Shown piece after piece: positions 15,967 through 25,655 of a DNA stretch of 64,000 bases. Below the pieces are notes generated by a model, which was not told the DNA's origin, did no database searches, and worked only from the letters and a program-made list of their open reading frames with translations. Each line of letters opens with the position of its first letter. Positions within the stretch are counted from its first letter, which is position 1. The position numbers and the translations under genes were made by a program. Origin of the DNA: Shewanella japonica (GTDB taxonomy: Bacteria > Pseudomonadota > Gammaproteobacteria > Enterobacterales > Shewanellaceae); NCBI RefSeq assembly GCF_002075795.1, contig NZ_CP020472.1, positions 2,897,001 through 2,961,000 on the forward strand. Reading direction: 5' to 3'.

Positions 15967-17871
15967 TTAATTCAACTTAATTTGCGCTGCTTTCAACGCA
16001 ATACTGGTACCGTTTACTTTCACATTAGTACCTTTAATTTGAATGTTGGTACCTTCTATTGATATCGAGCCATCGCTGCTCATTTTAATCGAGGCACTAC
16101 CCGTTTTAATCACGACTTCTTTCCCAGCTTCGATATTAAGCGCTTTGCCCACTTTAAGCGTGTCGTTACTGCCAATATCATCGCTACGGTCTTTACCGAC
16201 TTTAAGTGTATCGTTATTGACGACTTCAGTAGTTCTATCATTACCAATTTTGCCGCTGTCATTATTAACAATATCTAAAAATCTATCATTGCCTATAGTA
16301 TCTTTCTGATCGTTCTTAACATTTAATTGATGGTCTTTTTCTGCTTGTAAAAATAGCAGCTCTTTACCTTTTTCATCATCAAAGCGTAATTCATTAAAAT
16401 TATCTGCGCCGCCCTCTTTAGTGCTATGCGATTTAATCCCTGACTGCGTTTTTTTAGCCGGTAAAGCATAGGGTGGCATTAGATCCGCGTTATAAACTGC
16501 GCCACTGATTATTGGTTGATCAGGATCGCCATTAATAAACTCAACTAAGACTTCTTGACCTACTCTTGGGAAGAAGAAAGCGCCCCATTTATTACCAGCC
16601 CAACTTTGGGCAACACGGATCCAGCATGAACTTTTACTATTAAATTCACCATCTCTATCCCAATGAAATTGCACCTTAACTCGGCCAAATTTATCAATAT
16701 GCTGTTCATCACCAGATTCTCCAGTAACGACTGCAGTTTGCACTCCATTGATAAGCGGTTTATTGATTTGAAGTGTTGGCCGATACGGAGTTGATTTAGG
16801 CACACATTCAAAATCATTTTGATAAACACCAATTGAAGCCGATTGACCAGCGCCAGATTGGTTAGGCTGTGTTGCAGATGTCCTTAGGGCAGTAATAAGA
16901 AAACTCTTACCTTTATAACTGCTGTTTTCGTGATCCTTAAAACTAAAAAATTTACCTACACTAAAGCTGCGGCAGTCGCCTTGACCACTGCATTTATTCA
17001 TGTCTTTTTGTAATGCTTCTAGTTGATTATTAGCAAATGGCTGTGCACGTTTATTTAACTCTGACTCGCCAAGGTAGTCGTAAACTTCAAGTGTACTTTG
17101 ATCAGGTAAACTGGCATTGGCATGGCTGCCTGACGGATATAATTTAGGTTGTTCATAATCATAACCCTTTTGCATAAAGCCGCCACTCACCATACTCATA
17201 CCGCCTTGCCAGTGAGCAACGTGTGACTCTGCTAAATGACCAGAAAAACAACGTACTTTCTCTTCTGCACAAGGTTTATAAGCTGTAATATCATCGGCAA
17301 GTACTAAGGTATGTGCACTCACGCTGTGTTCAAAAAAGAAGAAAATACCTTCTTGCTGTAATAAACGGCATACAAAATCTAAATCAGATTCAAGGTACTG
17401 AACACAATATTCGTATTTAGGGTATGTGCGCGTGGTTTTATTTTGGAAGGCAACGTTATGTTGACCAAACAAGTCACTAATAATATCGATTACTGACATG
17501 TTTTGAAAAATTCTGCAGTTACTGCGCTTTTTCATCAATGCCATTCTAGGCACGATAACAGCTTGATAATCAATATAATCTTGGGATACATCGGAAGCAG
17601 CAGTTCGCATGCCAGCTGATTCTAAGTGACTGACTACACCATGAAAATATCGAGCAGCTCCATCACTTTCTGCGTTGCGTAAAGTGATGCAAACATTTTT
17701 GCCCACAAGGCTATCTAAACTAATTTGTGTCCCAACGGTAAACATGGACACATTGATAGAAAATAACTGAGAAATGGCTTCTGTGGCAGTAAGATGCGTT
17801 AGGTATAGCGTGTCTTTACCTAATGGGGTGCTGATACTGATTATATTATTTTTTTGAGTCGCCTTTAGCAT
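15967..17871 (-). CDS. vgrG: T6SS spike protein VgrG
   Basis: 634 residues, TssI. The gp27-like part covers about 1-380. The gp5 OB-fold segment is marked by KFGRVKVQFHWDRDG (394-408) and PRVGQEVLVEFINGDPDQP (435-453). A C-terminal beta-helix follows with short repeats built on IGNDR / VNND / LKVGKDR (about 520-575) and ends in KGTNVKVNGTSIALKAA. There is no added effector domain, so the cargo must bind non-covalently. The start follows the hcp hairpin by about 28 bases. Confidence 0.97.
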   Translation of the reverse strand: MLKATQKNNIISISTPLGKDTLYLTHLTATEAISQLFSINVSMFTVGTQISLDSLVGKNVCITLRNAESDGAARYFHGVVSHLESAGMRTAASDVSQDYIDYQAVIVPRMALMKKRSNCRIFQNMSVIDIISDLFGQHNVAFQNKTTRTYPKYEYCVQYLESDLDFVCRLLQQEGIFFFFEHSVSAHTLVLADDITAYKPCAEEKVRCFSGHLAESHVAHWQGGMSMVSGGFMQKGYDYEQPKLYPSGSHANASLPDQSTLEVYDYLGESELNKRAQPFANNQLEALQKDMNKCSGQGDCRSFSVGKFFSFKDHENSSYKGKSFLITALRTSATQPNQSGAGQSASIGVYQNDFECVPKSTPYRPTLQINKPLINGVQTAVVTGESGDEQHIDKFGRVKVQFHWDRDGEFNSKSSCWIRVAQSWAGNKWGAFFFPRVGQEVLVEFINGDPDQPIISGAVYNADLMPPYALPAKKTQSGIKSHSTKEGGADNFNELRFDDEKGKELLFLQAEKDHQLNVKNDQKDTIGNDRFLDIVNNDSGKIGNDRTTEVVNNDTLKVGKDRSDDIGSNDTLKVGKALNIEAGKEVVIKTGSASIKMSSDGSISIEGTNIQIKGTNVKVNGTSIALKAAQIKLN

Positions 17872-17898
17872 TCCTTGCCTCAGTCATTAAGAATTAAG

Positions 17899-17928
17899 AT
17901 CTTGAGGAAACTGACGTTCCCTCAAGAT
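17899..17928 (-). terminator. Hairpin between hcp and vgrG (attenuator or RNA-stabilising stem)
   Basis: ATCTTGAGGAAAC and GTTCCCTCAAGAT form a 13-bp stem with a four-base loop; in the minus-strand RNA the one mismatch becomes a G-U pair. No T run follows, so full termination is unlikely. It could lower vgrG relative to hcp or protect the hcp mRNA 3' end. Confidence 0.55.
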
Positions 17929-17944
17929 TAAGATCGCAAATGGA

Positions 17945-18424
17945 TTACATTTGTTGACCTTTAACACCGCTGTAGCCGTAACGTAGCGCTGCAGTAATGT
18001 TGTTTTTATCATCAGTAGGCGTTACTGCCATCATCATTTCAGTGTAACTGATAGTGATAGTTTCTACTGGACGATCGCCATGAACTGAAACACTGTAGCT
18101 AGAGATCATTGCATCAGTTAATTCGATTTGCATGATTTCTTCAATTTTGTCACCTTGCTTGGTCACATGGAAAATAGCTTTTTTACCTTTACCGATAGTT
18201 GCTTCTTTGAAAAGATCAGTAGAGGCATTATCTTGTAATTTAGTGATAGTTACATCACCTAAACGTGTAGAGCTCGCTTCACGGTCTTTTGCAGTACCAG
18301 TAAAAGAAGTAATTTCACGGCTAACATTCCAGTCTACTGATAACACAGTAATCATGTCTTTGAATTCTTCAGCAGTAGTTTCGCCTTTAATACCTTCATA
18401 ATCTAAATACGTGTTCGCTTGCAT
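17945..18424 (-). CDS. hcp: T6SS tube protein Hcp
   Basis: 159 residues, TssD, building the inner tube pushed into target cells. The start at MQANTYLDYEGIKGE is chosen because AAGGAG lies 8 bases before this ATG; an extra 11 residues upstream lack such a site. Typical Hcp features follow: LSVDWNVSREI, DREASSTRLGDVTITK and ETITISYTEM. A 378-base AT-rich gap upstream gives it its own promoter region, and a hairpin downstream separates it from vgrG; both fit high expression. Confidence 0.96.
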   Translation of the reverse strand: MQANTYLDYEGIKGETTAEEFKDMITVLSVDWNVSREITSFTGTAKDREASSTRLGDVTITKLQDNASTDLFKEATIGKGKKAIFHVTKQGDKIEEIMQIELTDAMISSYSVSVHGDRPVETITISYTEMMMAVTPTDDKNNITAALRYGYSGVKGQQM

Positions 18425-18802
18425 TATTAATGCTCCTTTTGCGTGATTGTCATCCATTAATGGACAGTTTTATATAAGTTTAATAACAAACTTAATATTT
18501 CAATTTATTAAAAATGCACTTACTAACAAATAACACCCAAAAGTATTATTTATTGATAAAAGTAGATATATATTTTTAAAGCCAAAAGATTATAACAAAG
18601 GTTTTTTTTAAATCAATCGACCTTACAAAACAAGAGTTAATAATTTACAAAAATAATTAAAAGATATTAATTCAGACACTTATAAGAACCCACTACAATA
18701 AAGCTTTATATAAACCCTTATCATTTGTTATTATTAACACTGGCTAACTAATACCTAATAATTATATTTTGTAAGTCATCTCTTACTTTAAAAAAATTAA
18801 AT
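18425..18802 (-). promoter_or_regulatory. AT-rich promoter region of hcp-vgrG-effector operon
   Basis: The 378 bases between clpV and hcp are very AT-rich with long A and T runs and no gene. An hcp promoter is expected here. I see no clear sigma-54 element. The composition would suit H-NS binding, which is inference. Confidence 0.5.
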
Positions 18803-21409
18803 TTATACTTTATAGGTAAATTCTTCCTTACTTACATTAACTTTGACATTATTTATTTTTTTATTAGTCGCCATATTCTGTAATATTTGTACTGAGAGTT
18901 CAGGTAACATTGAGTTTTGTAAAATATTGTGAACATTTCTGGCTCCAGAACCTGCATCTTGGCACATCGAAACGATCTTACTTACAACGTCATCGGTAAA
19001 ACTAAATTTCGCCTGATAATGACCCGCAAGGCGATGACCAACTCTCGCTAACTGTAATTTAGTAATTTCACTCAACATGTCTTGAGTTAATGGAATATAT
19101 GGAACCACATTGGTTCGTCCTAAAAATGCGGGTTTAAAGTAAGTCAGCAAGTCATCTTGTAAAGCTTTTCTTAAACCATTGATTGAGGGCGCCGTTTGCT
19201 CATCTTCAAATAAAGACATAGTGGTATCTGTCCCAGCATTAGAAGTCATGATGATAATTGTATTTTTAAAATCAATATCTCGCCCTTCACCATCTTTAAT
19301 CATGCCTTTATCGAATACTTGATAGAAAATATCCTGTACACCAGGGTGCGCTTTTTCCATTTCATCCAATAAAATAACGCTATAAGGCTTACGACGAACA
19401 GCCTCTGTTAGCACGCCACCTTCGCCATAACCCACATAACCAGGAGGTGAACCTAATAGTAAAGAAACTTTATGTTCTTCTTTAAATTCAGACATGTTGA
19501 TCACAGTCACGTTATCTTCACTACCATAAACATGCTCTGCCAAAGTTAATGCCGTTTCTGTTTTACCTACACCACTTGGGCCCGTCAATAAGAACACCCC
19601 TATTGGGCGTTTCTCATCACCTAACTGCGCTCGCGACGTTTGCACTGTCTTCGCAATCAAGTCCAAGGCATGATCCTGACCAATAACTCGTTTAGCCATA
19701 ATGTCCTTTAGATTGAGCACATTGGTAATTTCATCATCCTGCATTTTACCAGCAGGGATCCCGGTCCAGTCTGAAATCACTTCTGCAACCAGTTGCTCAT
19801 CAACTTGCCAATGCACCATAGGTTGTTTATTGCTTGCTAATTGTTGTTTTAGCGTCGTGAGTTCGGCAACTAACTGATCAGAATCTTCCTCTCCCTCTTG
19901 GATTTTGGTCACTAATTCTGCAATGGTTTCCACTGTTTTAAGTTCGGTTTCCCATTGCTTCATTAAAGGCTTGAGTGCTTTCTCTAACGTTTTTTGCTCT
20001 TTATTTATCTCGCTAATGACTTTCTTATGATCGGTACCCGTTTTCTGTTCTCGGGTTAAAATATCAATTTGCGTCTCAAGTTGCTGAATTTGTCTTTGTA
20101 ATGATTCAACACTGCCTGGTGTTGAAGCCTGACTCATTGCAACGCGCGCACATGCCGTGTCTAACAAACTTACCGCCTTATCGGGTAGCTGCCTGCCGGT
20201 AATGTAACGATGTGATAAATTAACAGCTGCACAAAGCGCCTGATCTGACACCAAGATCTTATGGTGACTTTCCATAACAGGTAGCAAACCTCGCATCATT
20301 GCTATAGCCTGTTCTGGTTCAGGTTCTTCAATTTTAACCACCTGAAAACGTCGAGTTAACGCTGCATCTTTTTCAAAAAACTTCTTATATTCAGCCCATG
20401 TTGTAGCAGCAATTGTACGAAGTTCACCACGAGCTAATGCTGGTTTTAAAAGATTTGCAGCATCATTTTGGCCTGCCTGCCCTCCACTACCAATCATGGT
20501 ATGCGCTTCATCGATAAATAGAATGATGGGTTTAACCGAGTTTTTAACCTCGTTAATCAGTGCTTTTAAGCGATTTTCAAATTCACCTTTAACACCCGCT
20601 CCGGCCTGTAGCAGGGCTAAATCCAAAGTATGAATACGGACATTTTGTAACGCTAATGGCACTTCTTTTTGGGCTATTTTTAACGCTAACCCTTCAACTA
20701 CCGCTGTCTTACCCACACCTGCTTCACCAGTTAAAATAGGGTTATTTTGGCGACGACGGGTTAAAATATCGATCATCTGACGAATTTCGTTATCTCTACC
20801 TAGAATAGGATCAATTTTTCCTGCTTCAGCTTGCTGCGTTAAATTTTGGGTAAACCGATCTAAACTCGGCGTTTTACTGGGTGCATTTTCCATTGCCTGA
20901 GTCTCTTCAATATCACTACTTGATACTTTATGCTCAGTAGATTGTCTCTCAAGTTGTGACCATGCGTGCTTTAATTGCGCTGAATCGATTTTGAACAGCT
21001 GTTTCGCTGAACGAGAAACTAACGAGTTTAACGAGTCATCGGTCAATAATGTGAAAATCAAATAAGCGGTTCTGATTTCATTATCATTAAATTCAATACT
21101 GGTATTTAACCAAGTTTGTCTCAGTAGACTAACAATATGCGGCGATAAACTTGGCGCTGCGCTATTACCTGTTTTAAATTTCTCAAGGCCTTGCCTTACT
21201 TCATGAATTAATTGGTCTTTTTGGATTGAAAAACTGGCCATAATGATATCTAAATCACCTGACTCAGCCTCTAACAGCGCAAGTAACCAATGTTCAATTT
21301 CTACCGTAAATTGACTTCGGCTGTGACACACACTGGCCGCAGACTCTAAAGACTGGCGACACGTTGGATTAAGTTTCCCTACTAACTTACTTAAAGTCAT
21401 CGCTGACAT
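18803..21409 (-). CDS. clpV: T6SS sheath-recycling AAA+ ATPase ClpV (TssH)
   Basis: 868 residues. An N-terminal Clp repeat domain (1-145) is followed by two AAA+ modules. The first Walker A is GEAGVGKT at 228-235 with Walker B ILFIDEAH at 296-303. The second Walker A is GPSGVGKT at 610-617 with Walker [13 protein letters not shown] coiled-coil middle domain covers about 435-530. ClpV extracts contracted TssC for reuse. It is 19 bases downstream of tssG and ends the core operon before the hcp promoter gap. Confidence 0.97.
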   Translation of the reverse strand: MSAMTLSKLVGKLNPTCRQSLESAASVCHSRSQFTVEIEHWLLALLEAESGDLDIIMASFSIQKDQLIHEVRQGLEKFKTGNSAAPSLSPHIVSLLRQTWLNTSIEFNDNEIRTAYLIFTLLTDDSLNSLVSRSAKQLFKIDSAQLKHAWSQLERQSTEHKVSSSDIEETQAMENAPSKTPSLDRFTQNLTQQAEAGKIDPILGRDNEIRQMIDILTRRRQNNPILTGEAGVGKTAVVEGLALKIAQKEVPLALQNVRIHTLDLALLQAGAGVKGEFENRLKALINEVKNSVKPIILFIDEAHTMIGSGGQAGQNDAANLLKPALARGELRTIAATTWAEYKKFFEKDAALTRRFQVVKIEEPEPEQAIAMMRGLLPVMESHHKILVSDQALCAAVNLSHRYITGRQLPDKAVSLLDTACARVAMSQASTPGSVESLQRQIQQLETQIDILTREQKTGTDHKKVISEINKEQKTLEKALKPLMKQWETELKTVETIAELVTKIQEGEEDSDQLVAELTTLKQQLASNKQPMVHWQVDEQLVAEVISDWTGIPAGKMQDDEITNVLNLKDIMAKRVIGQDHALDLIAKTVQTSRAQLGDEKRPIGVFLLTGPSGVGKTETALTLAEHVYGSEDNVTVINMSEFKEEHKVSLLLGSPPGYVGYGEGGVLTEAVRRKPYSVILLDEMEKAHPGVQDIFYQVFDKGMIKDGEGRDIDFKNTIIIMTSNAGTDTTMSLFEDEQTAPSINGLRKALQDDLLTYFKPAFLGRTNVVPYIPLTQDMLSEITKLQLARVGHRLAGHYQAKFSFTDDVVSKIVSMCQDAGSGARNVHNILQNSMLPELSVQILQNMATNKKINNVKVNVSKEEFTYKV

Positions 21410-21428
21410 ATTGATAATCCTTTATTAA

Positions 21429-22514
21429 TTAAATCATTAAGCGTTTTGTTTGTTGCCCATGTTCGGTTCGGCTTAATAAACCACAACCTAACCCTAACGG
21501 CACGGCCGCTTTTGAAAGCTGAGCTTTTGGAGCATCTTGTTGTTTTACATCGAGATAAATTTTAAATTTCGCCGTTTGGCCTAAATAGCTTGATACGAGA
21601 TCTTTTAACGGCTGATAACACTTCTCACCAGGCATGAATGCACTAACGGTTTGACCGTCTTTAGGTGTGAGTTGAATACTAATACTGGAATTAATATCCC
21701 AAACTCGACTGCCAATACTCGCATCTACACCTAAACGCGCGTACTGGCCTTCTGGCATTGCTCTGGAAGATAACTTGGTTTGTTCATTGGCTGAAAGCTG
21801 CTGCCAACGACCTTGAAATGACGCAATCTCGACTTCACAACCAGTAAAGTCTTTCAGCATGATTCTAAGTGATTCAGCACTCGGCGTTTTTCTATTCAAA
21901 AAACCACCGTAGTAACAGTTCAACGACTTTTTACCGCTAAGCAGACTCAGCACATGCGTAAAACTGTCTTTTTGATTATTGAAAGCTGACACACTATCTG
22001 GCGGACTATCTTGAAGCGGTTGATAGTTAACAGAGAATCGATACTTTTCCCATGCTCGATAAAATAACGAGATGATGCGATGATTAAATAAATCATAAAA
22101 ATCCCGCATACCTGTGTCTTTTAAGCGCAATCGTTCAAGTAATAGCTCTGTATAATGTTGAGGTAGCACACCACTTGGGCCAGTTAACCCCATAAAGGAG
22201 ACATGCATTTCTGCAGCAATTTTTTTAGCAGCACTTGCTTGGGTTAAATTCACTTTACTGATTGCTTGCCCAGGAAAACCCAAATGTTGATCAGACTTAA
22301 ACCGCAATAACTCTTCTGATGGAATGGCATCATGGCCCACTTTGTGACCTTGCTCTTTTCCTTGAAGTAATTGCTGCTGAAATTGATATACAGCCTGATA
22401 AAAGTCATGCTCTGTCGGTGAATCAGCAATCGCTTGTAACTGTTTTGCAGGTGCACTCATGTTCGCCGACTGATTGATTAACTCATCAAAGTCTACTTCT
22501 GTGCTCATTGTCAT
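21429..22514 (-). CDS. tssG: T6SS baseplate protein TssG (ImpH)
   Basis: 361 residues of the ImpH/TssG family. Family features include FYQAVYQFQ, GPSGVLPQHYTELLLER and YDLFNHRIISLFYRAWEKYR. TssG is part of the TssEFGK wedge of the baseplate. The start overlaps the tssF stop by an ATGA junction. Confidence 0.95.
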   Translation of the reverse strand: MTMSTEVDFDELINQSANMSAPAKQLQAIADSPTEHDFYQAVYQFQQQLLQGKEQGHKVGHDAIPSEELLRFKSDQHLGFPGQAISKVNLTQASAAKKIAAEMHVSFMGLTGPSGVLPQHYTELLLERLRLKDTGMRDFYDLFNHRIISLFYRAWEKYRFSVNYQPLQDSPPDSVSAFNNQKDSFTHVLSLLSGKKSLNCYYGGFLNRKTPSAESLRIMLKDFTGCEVEIASFQGRWQQLSANEQTKLSSRAMPEGQYARLGVDASIGSRVWDINSSISIQLTPKDGQTVSAFMPGEKCYQPLKDLVSSYLGQTAKFKIYLDVKQQDAPKAQLSKAAVPLGLGCGLLSRTEHGQQTKRLMI

Positions 22515-24340
22515 AGTAATGGCCTATTTCCAGAACGAGCTGGCCACGTATGCGTGATGGCATCTTGATCTTTAAACCTCATGCTTAAACGCGTAAAACT
22601 ATTTACAACAGAAAACTGGGCAAAGAAATGGTCTAAAATGCTGCAAAAAAAGAACACTCCACTACCTGAGTAATGATCTTTGATGAACGTAATTTCAATA
22701 TGACTACCACTGCAAAAACTGATACGTCCATTTTGATTGACCCGAGCAGTATCGGGGGACACTGATACTTGATAGATGTTTTCAATCAAGTTTTTATTCT
22801 CTGGTGAGCATTTGAAGTCATACAGTTTTAACGTTTCTTTTAAATGCGTCAGCGCATCAGGGCCACTAAAACTGTCTATAGATAAATGGCTGACCAATTG
22901 CCAACGAGAAGCATCGCTTAATGAAGCTCTCACGGGCATAGTTGGTGCTAAAAGGCATTTTACGTGTTTGATAATATCAGCACGTTCTGGCACAAACATT
23001 TTAGGTTCATCGGTGCCAAATGGCAGGTGAGCGGGTAGATTTCTGTTACTGCATAAAGCATTAATACTCAGTATCCAAGCGCCATAATCTTCTTCGGCTT
23101 TAAAGCCCTTAAAATTATGATCCACCAGCGATAAATAGGATTCAGTCCCCTGCTCTGCATACCCTCCAGACCAACTCGATGACTCACGCCTTAAGTGCCA
23201 AAATAAGTTGTCATGGCCTAAATACTGTGGGTGGGATTCACCATAAAACGGTGTAACCTCAACTTGATTATCTTTAGGATCATAGGCAATGACTTGTTTA
23301 ACACCGATTATCTCTGCAACTTCTGCATCAGCATAACGCGCTGCCAGTTTATATTCATATTGAGATGCATCGATACTGACAGGCTCAAGTTTTTGCTCAA
23401 ATAAATTTATGACTGGAGTACACCCAAGCAAAAAGTGATTCGCTGTAACTTGTTTTTCAAGGTCTTGCGAGCCTTCTTTTAAATAGATATAAAGCGAAAA
23501 CTTATCGTTAATCCCTTGCCACTTTCCTTCAGTGTCATCAATATCAAAAAACAAAAACTTTTCAGGAAAAATGAAGTTTTCAAGTAACATACGGTATCCA
23601 GCACTACTGCGTTGGCTGTATGGTATGACTTGCTGATCATCTTCAAAACCCACCGACTTTAAGTGCCGCTGAGTTAAGAAATGACACACGGATTGCTCGT
23701 CATTCACTAAGGCAAAGCCTAAGCTATGTTGAAACAGTAATTGGTATAACTGGAAAGTTTGATGGTCCTGACCATTCAAGAAAAATCTCAGTCTGTTAAC
23801 ACCTAAACTCGGCATGCTAATTTCTTCAAACTCACATGCTATATCCAGTTTGATAATGGCTTTAGCCCGTTCTGGCCATTGAGGTTCTGGCGCATTGAAT
23901 GGAGCATTTTGAAATTGCACTTTTTGCACTTCAATTGGCCACAGTTTCATGTCATAACATGTTTGAAAATGACATGGCTTCATACCATCAACTTGAGTAT
24001 CAACCTTAGTATTCTTAGGTAACTGTACTCCTGTTGTCGACAAGTTTTCTGTGGTGACTTTTATCACTGACATTGAAGGAATTGGTGCTTGATAATCAGG
24101 ATACAGTTGACCTAATAACGCTTCTGTCAATTCAGGGAAACTGTCATCTAACTTCTGCCTTACTTGCGCTGTTAGTAGCGAAAAAGCTTCGATAAGTCGC
24201 GACACATGTGGATCTTCGACATGTTCATCACTTAATCTTAATCGACCAGCGACCTTTGGGTATTGCTCCGCAAACTCCGAGCCCATATGCCTAATAAATG
24301 CTAACTCTCGGTTGTAATATTCTAATAATTCTTGGTTCAC
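22511..24340 (-). CDS. tssF: T6SS baseplate protein TssF (ImpG)
   Basis: 609 residues, the usual TssF length. The N-terminus LLEYYNRELAFIRHMGSEFAEQ (two overlapping motifs) and HVEDPHVSRLIEAFSLL are hallmarks of the family. It forms the structural body of the baseplate wedge with TssG. The start is GTG in a GTGA overlap with the tssE stop, so it is coupled to tssE. Confidence 0.96.
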   Translation of the reverse strand: MNQELLEYYNRELAFIRHMGSEFAEQYPKVAGRLRLSDEHVEDPHVSRLIEAFSLLTAQVRQKLDDSFPELTEALLGQLYPDYQAPIPSMSVIKVTTENLSTTGVQLPKNTKVDTQVDGMKPCHFQTCYDMKLWPIEVQKVQFQNAPFNAPEPQWPERAKAIIKLDIACEFEEISMPSLGVNRLRFFLNGQDHQTFQLYQLLFQHSLGFALVNDEQSVCHFLTQRHLKSVGFEDDQQVIPYSQRSSAGYRMLLENFIFPEKFLFFDIDDTEGKWQGINDKFSLYIYLKEGSQDLEKQVTANHFLLGCTPVINLFEQKLEPVSIDASQYEYKLAARYADAEVAEIIGVKQVIAYDPKDNQVEVTPFYGESHPQYLGHDNLFWHLRRESSSWSGGYAEQGTESYLSLVDHNFKGFKAEEDYGAWILSINALCSNRNLPAHLPFGTDEPKMFVPERADIIKHVKCLLAPTMPVRASLSDASRWQLVSHLSIDSFSGPDALTHLKETLKLYDFKCSPENKNLIENIYQVSVSPDTARVNQNGRISFCSGSHIEITFIKDHYSGSGVFFFCSILDHFFAQFSVVNSFTRLSMRFKDQDAITHTWPARSGNRPLL

Positions 24341-24825
24341 AACGCCCCCTCATTCACAATCATCGCCAGATGAACTGGTTCAACTTCTGAGTCAAATGTA
24401 ATAAATTCAGGTTCAGGATCCGCATATAAAAGTGCATTAATCTTTAACCTTAATACCCGATCTAATGGTTGCTCGTTATCTACCGTTTCAACCATGACTT
24501 CAAGAAATCGAGGCTCAAACCGTTTAATCGTGTCAGCAACCTGTTTACACAGAAGTTGTCGCCCATCGAGGCTTGCAACAGGCATAGAAGAAAAATCACG
24601 TAAACCATAATTCATTAAAGAATGATCCAGTTCGCTTAAATGTTCTGGCCAAGTTTGCCATTGTAACTTTGCATTAAGCAGATTTTCTAAATCACGACGA
24701 ACATTGGTTCTTAACTGACGTAAATTAAGGCCTCTATGGCTATCTTTGACATCTTGCTCATCTGGCGCATCATCGATTAAACGATCAAGTACTGATGCCA
24801 TAATAGGTTGCTGGTTTTGGCTCAA
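24337..24825 (-). CDS. tssE: T6SS baseplate protein TssE (gp25-like)
   Basis: 162 residues of the gp25-like family. SVLDRLIDD at the N-terminus, VRRDLENLLN (54-63) and LMNYGLRDFSS are characteristic; gp25 proteins use such motifs to start sheath assembly. It overlaps tssF by 4 bases and lies 9 bases after tagJ. Confidence 0.95.
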   Translation of the reverse strand: MSQNQQPIMASVLDRLIDDAPDEQDVKDSHRGLNLRQLRTNVRRDLENLLNAKLQWQTWPEHLSELDHSLMNYGLRDFSSMPVASLDGRQLLCKQVADTIKRFEPRFLEVMVETVDNEQPLDRVLRLKINALLYADPEPEFITFDSEVEPVHLAMIVNEGAL

Positions 24826-24834
24826 AATGACTTC

Positions 24835-25641
24835 CTACTGTAAAACGGGAGTGTGGATTTTAGTCACTTGATTCAAAGGCAGTGCATTGTCATCTGCAAA
24901 CCACATTTTTAATCCTTTACCTGTCATAACGTCTGTGGCGACTTCTTGCCAATCCGTTTCACGACCTAATTTTTGCGCATCTGTTTCGCTATTACCGTAA
25001 ACAAGTGGGATATGTGCTTCGCCACTTGGGCCGTTTTTAATCGCTAGATCAACACGTCTCCAAACGGTTTCAACCAATGATGAAACTGGTTGAAAATTGA
25101 TATATTCAATTTCTGAAAGTTGCGCTAAATAGTAATAGCCATCAGTTCCGAAGATTTCTATAAAGCCACCTAAGGTGTCATCCAAATCTCTTATCTCTTC
25201 ATTAACTTGATCGTCTAATAACAAACTCACTTGAGGGCGTTGAGCTTCTAATCCTTGACTACACTGAGCCACTTCATTGGCAGTATCATTGCCTTTTTGG
25301 GCATCAGTTAACGCTAAACGTAACTTCATTAGCGCTTCAACGTGATCATCAGAGTCAGCGAACAGTTTAGGTACTGAGTTGCCTTGCATATAATCCTGTC
25401 TACTTTGCTCTGCACGAATTAATTGACGTAAGTTTGAAGCACCGATTAAGAAATCAGGATGTTTTTGCACAAGAAGATTAAGCTGCTTGTCAGCACGCTC
25501 AAGTTCACCGTTAATACAAAGCAGTTCAATGAATGCACTTTTTAAATCAACATTCATTGGGTCTTCTCTTAACTGAGCTTCTACATATTTAATTGACTCT
25601 TGTAGCTGACCACTTTGCAGCATCTGTTGTATTTTTTTCAT
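24835..25641 (-). CDS. tagJ: T6SS accessory protein TagJ (ImpE)
   Basis: 268 residues of the ImpE/SciE family. A TPR-like N-terminal half (GQLQESIKYVEAQLREDP, then LLCINGELERADKQL) is followed by a C-terminal domain with VWRRVDLAIKNGPSGEAHIP. TagJ binds the sheath and assists ClpV recycling in some systems. It lies 14 bases after the interrupted second tssC, the order seen in imp-type clusters. Confidence 0.92.
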   Translation of the reverse strand: MKKIQQMLQSGQLQESIKYVEAQLREDPMNVDLKSAFIELLCINGELERADKQLNLLVQKHPDFLIGASNLRQLIRAEQSRQDYMQGNSVPKLFADSDDHVEALMKLRLALTDAQKGNDTANEVAQCSQGLEAQRPQVSLLLDDQVNEEIRDLDDTLGGFIEIFGTDGYYYLAQLSEIEYINFQPVSSLVETVWRRVDLAIKNGPSGEAHIPLVYGNSETDAQKLGRETDWQEVATDVMTGKGLKMWFADDNALPLNQVTKIHTPVLQ

Positions 25642-25655
25642 GTGATACCTTTTAA

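Noticed and set aside
16043..16309. Plus-strand frame rich in Leu/Ser opposite vgrG
   Set aside because: Produced by the repeated beta-helix codons of VgrG read in reverse.
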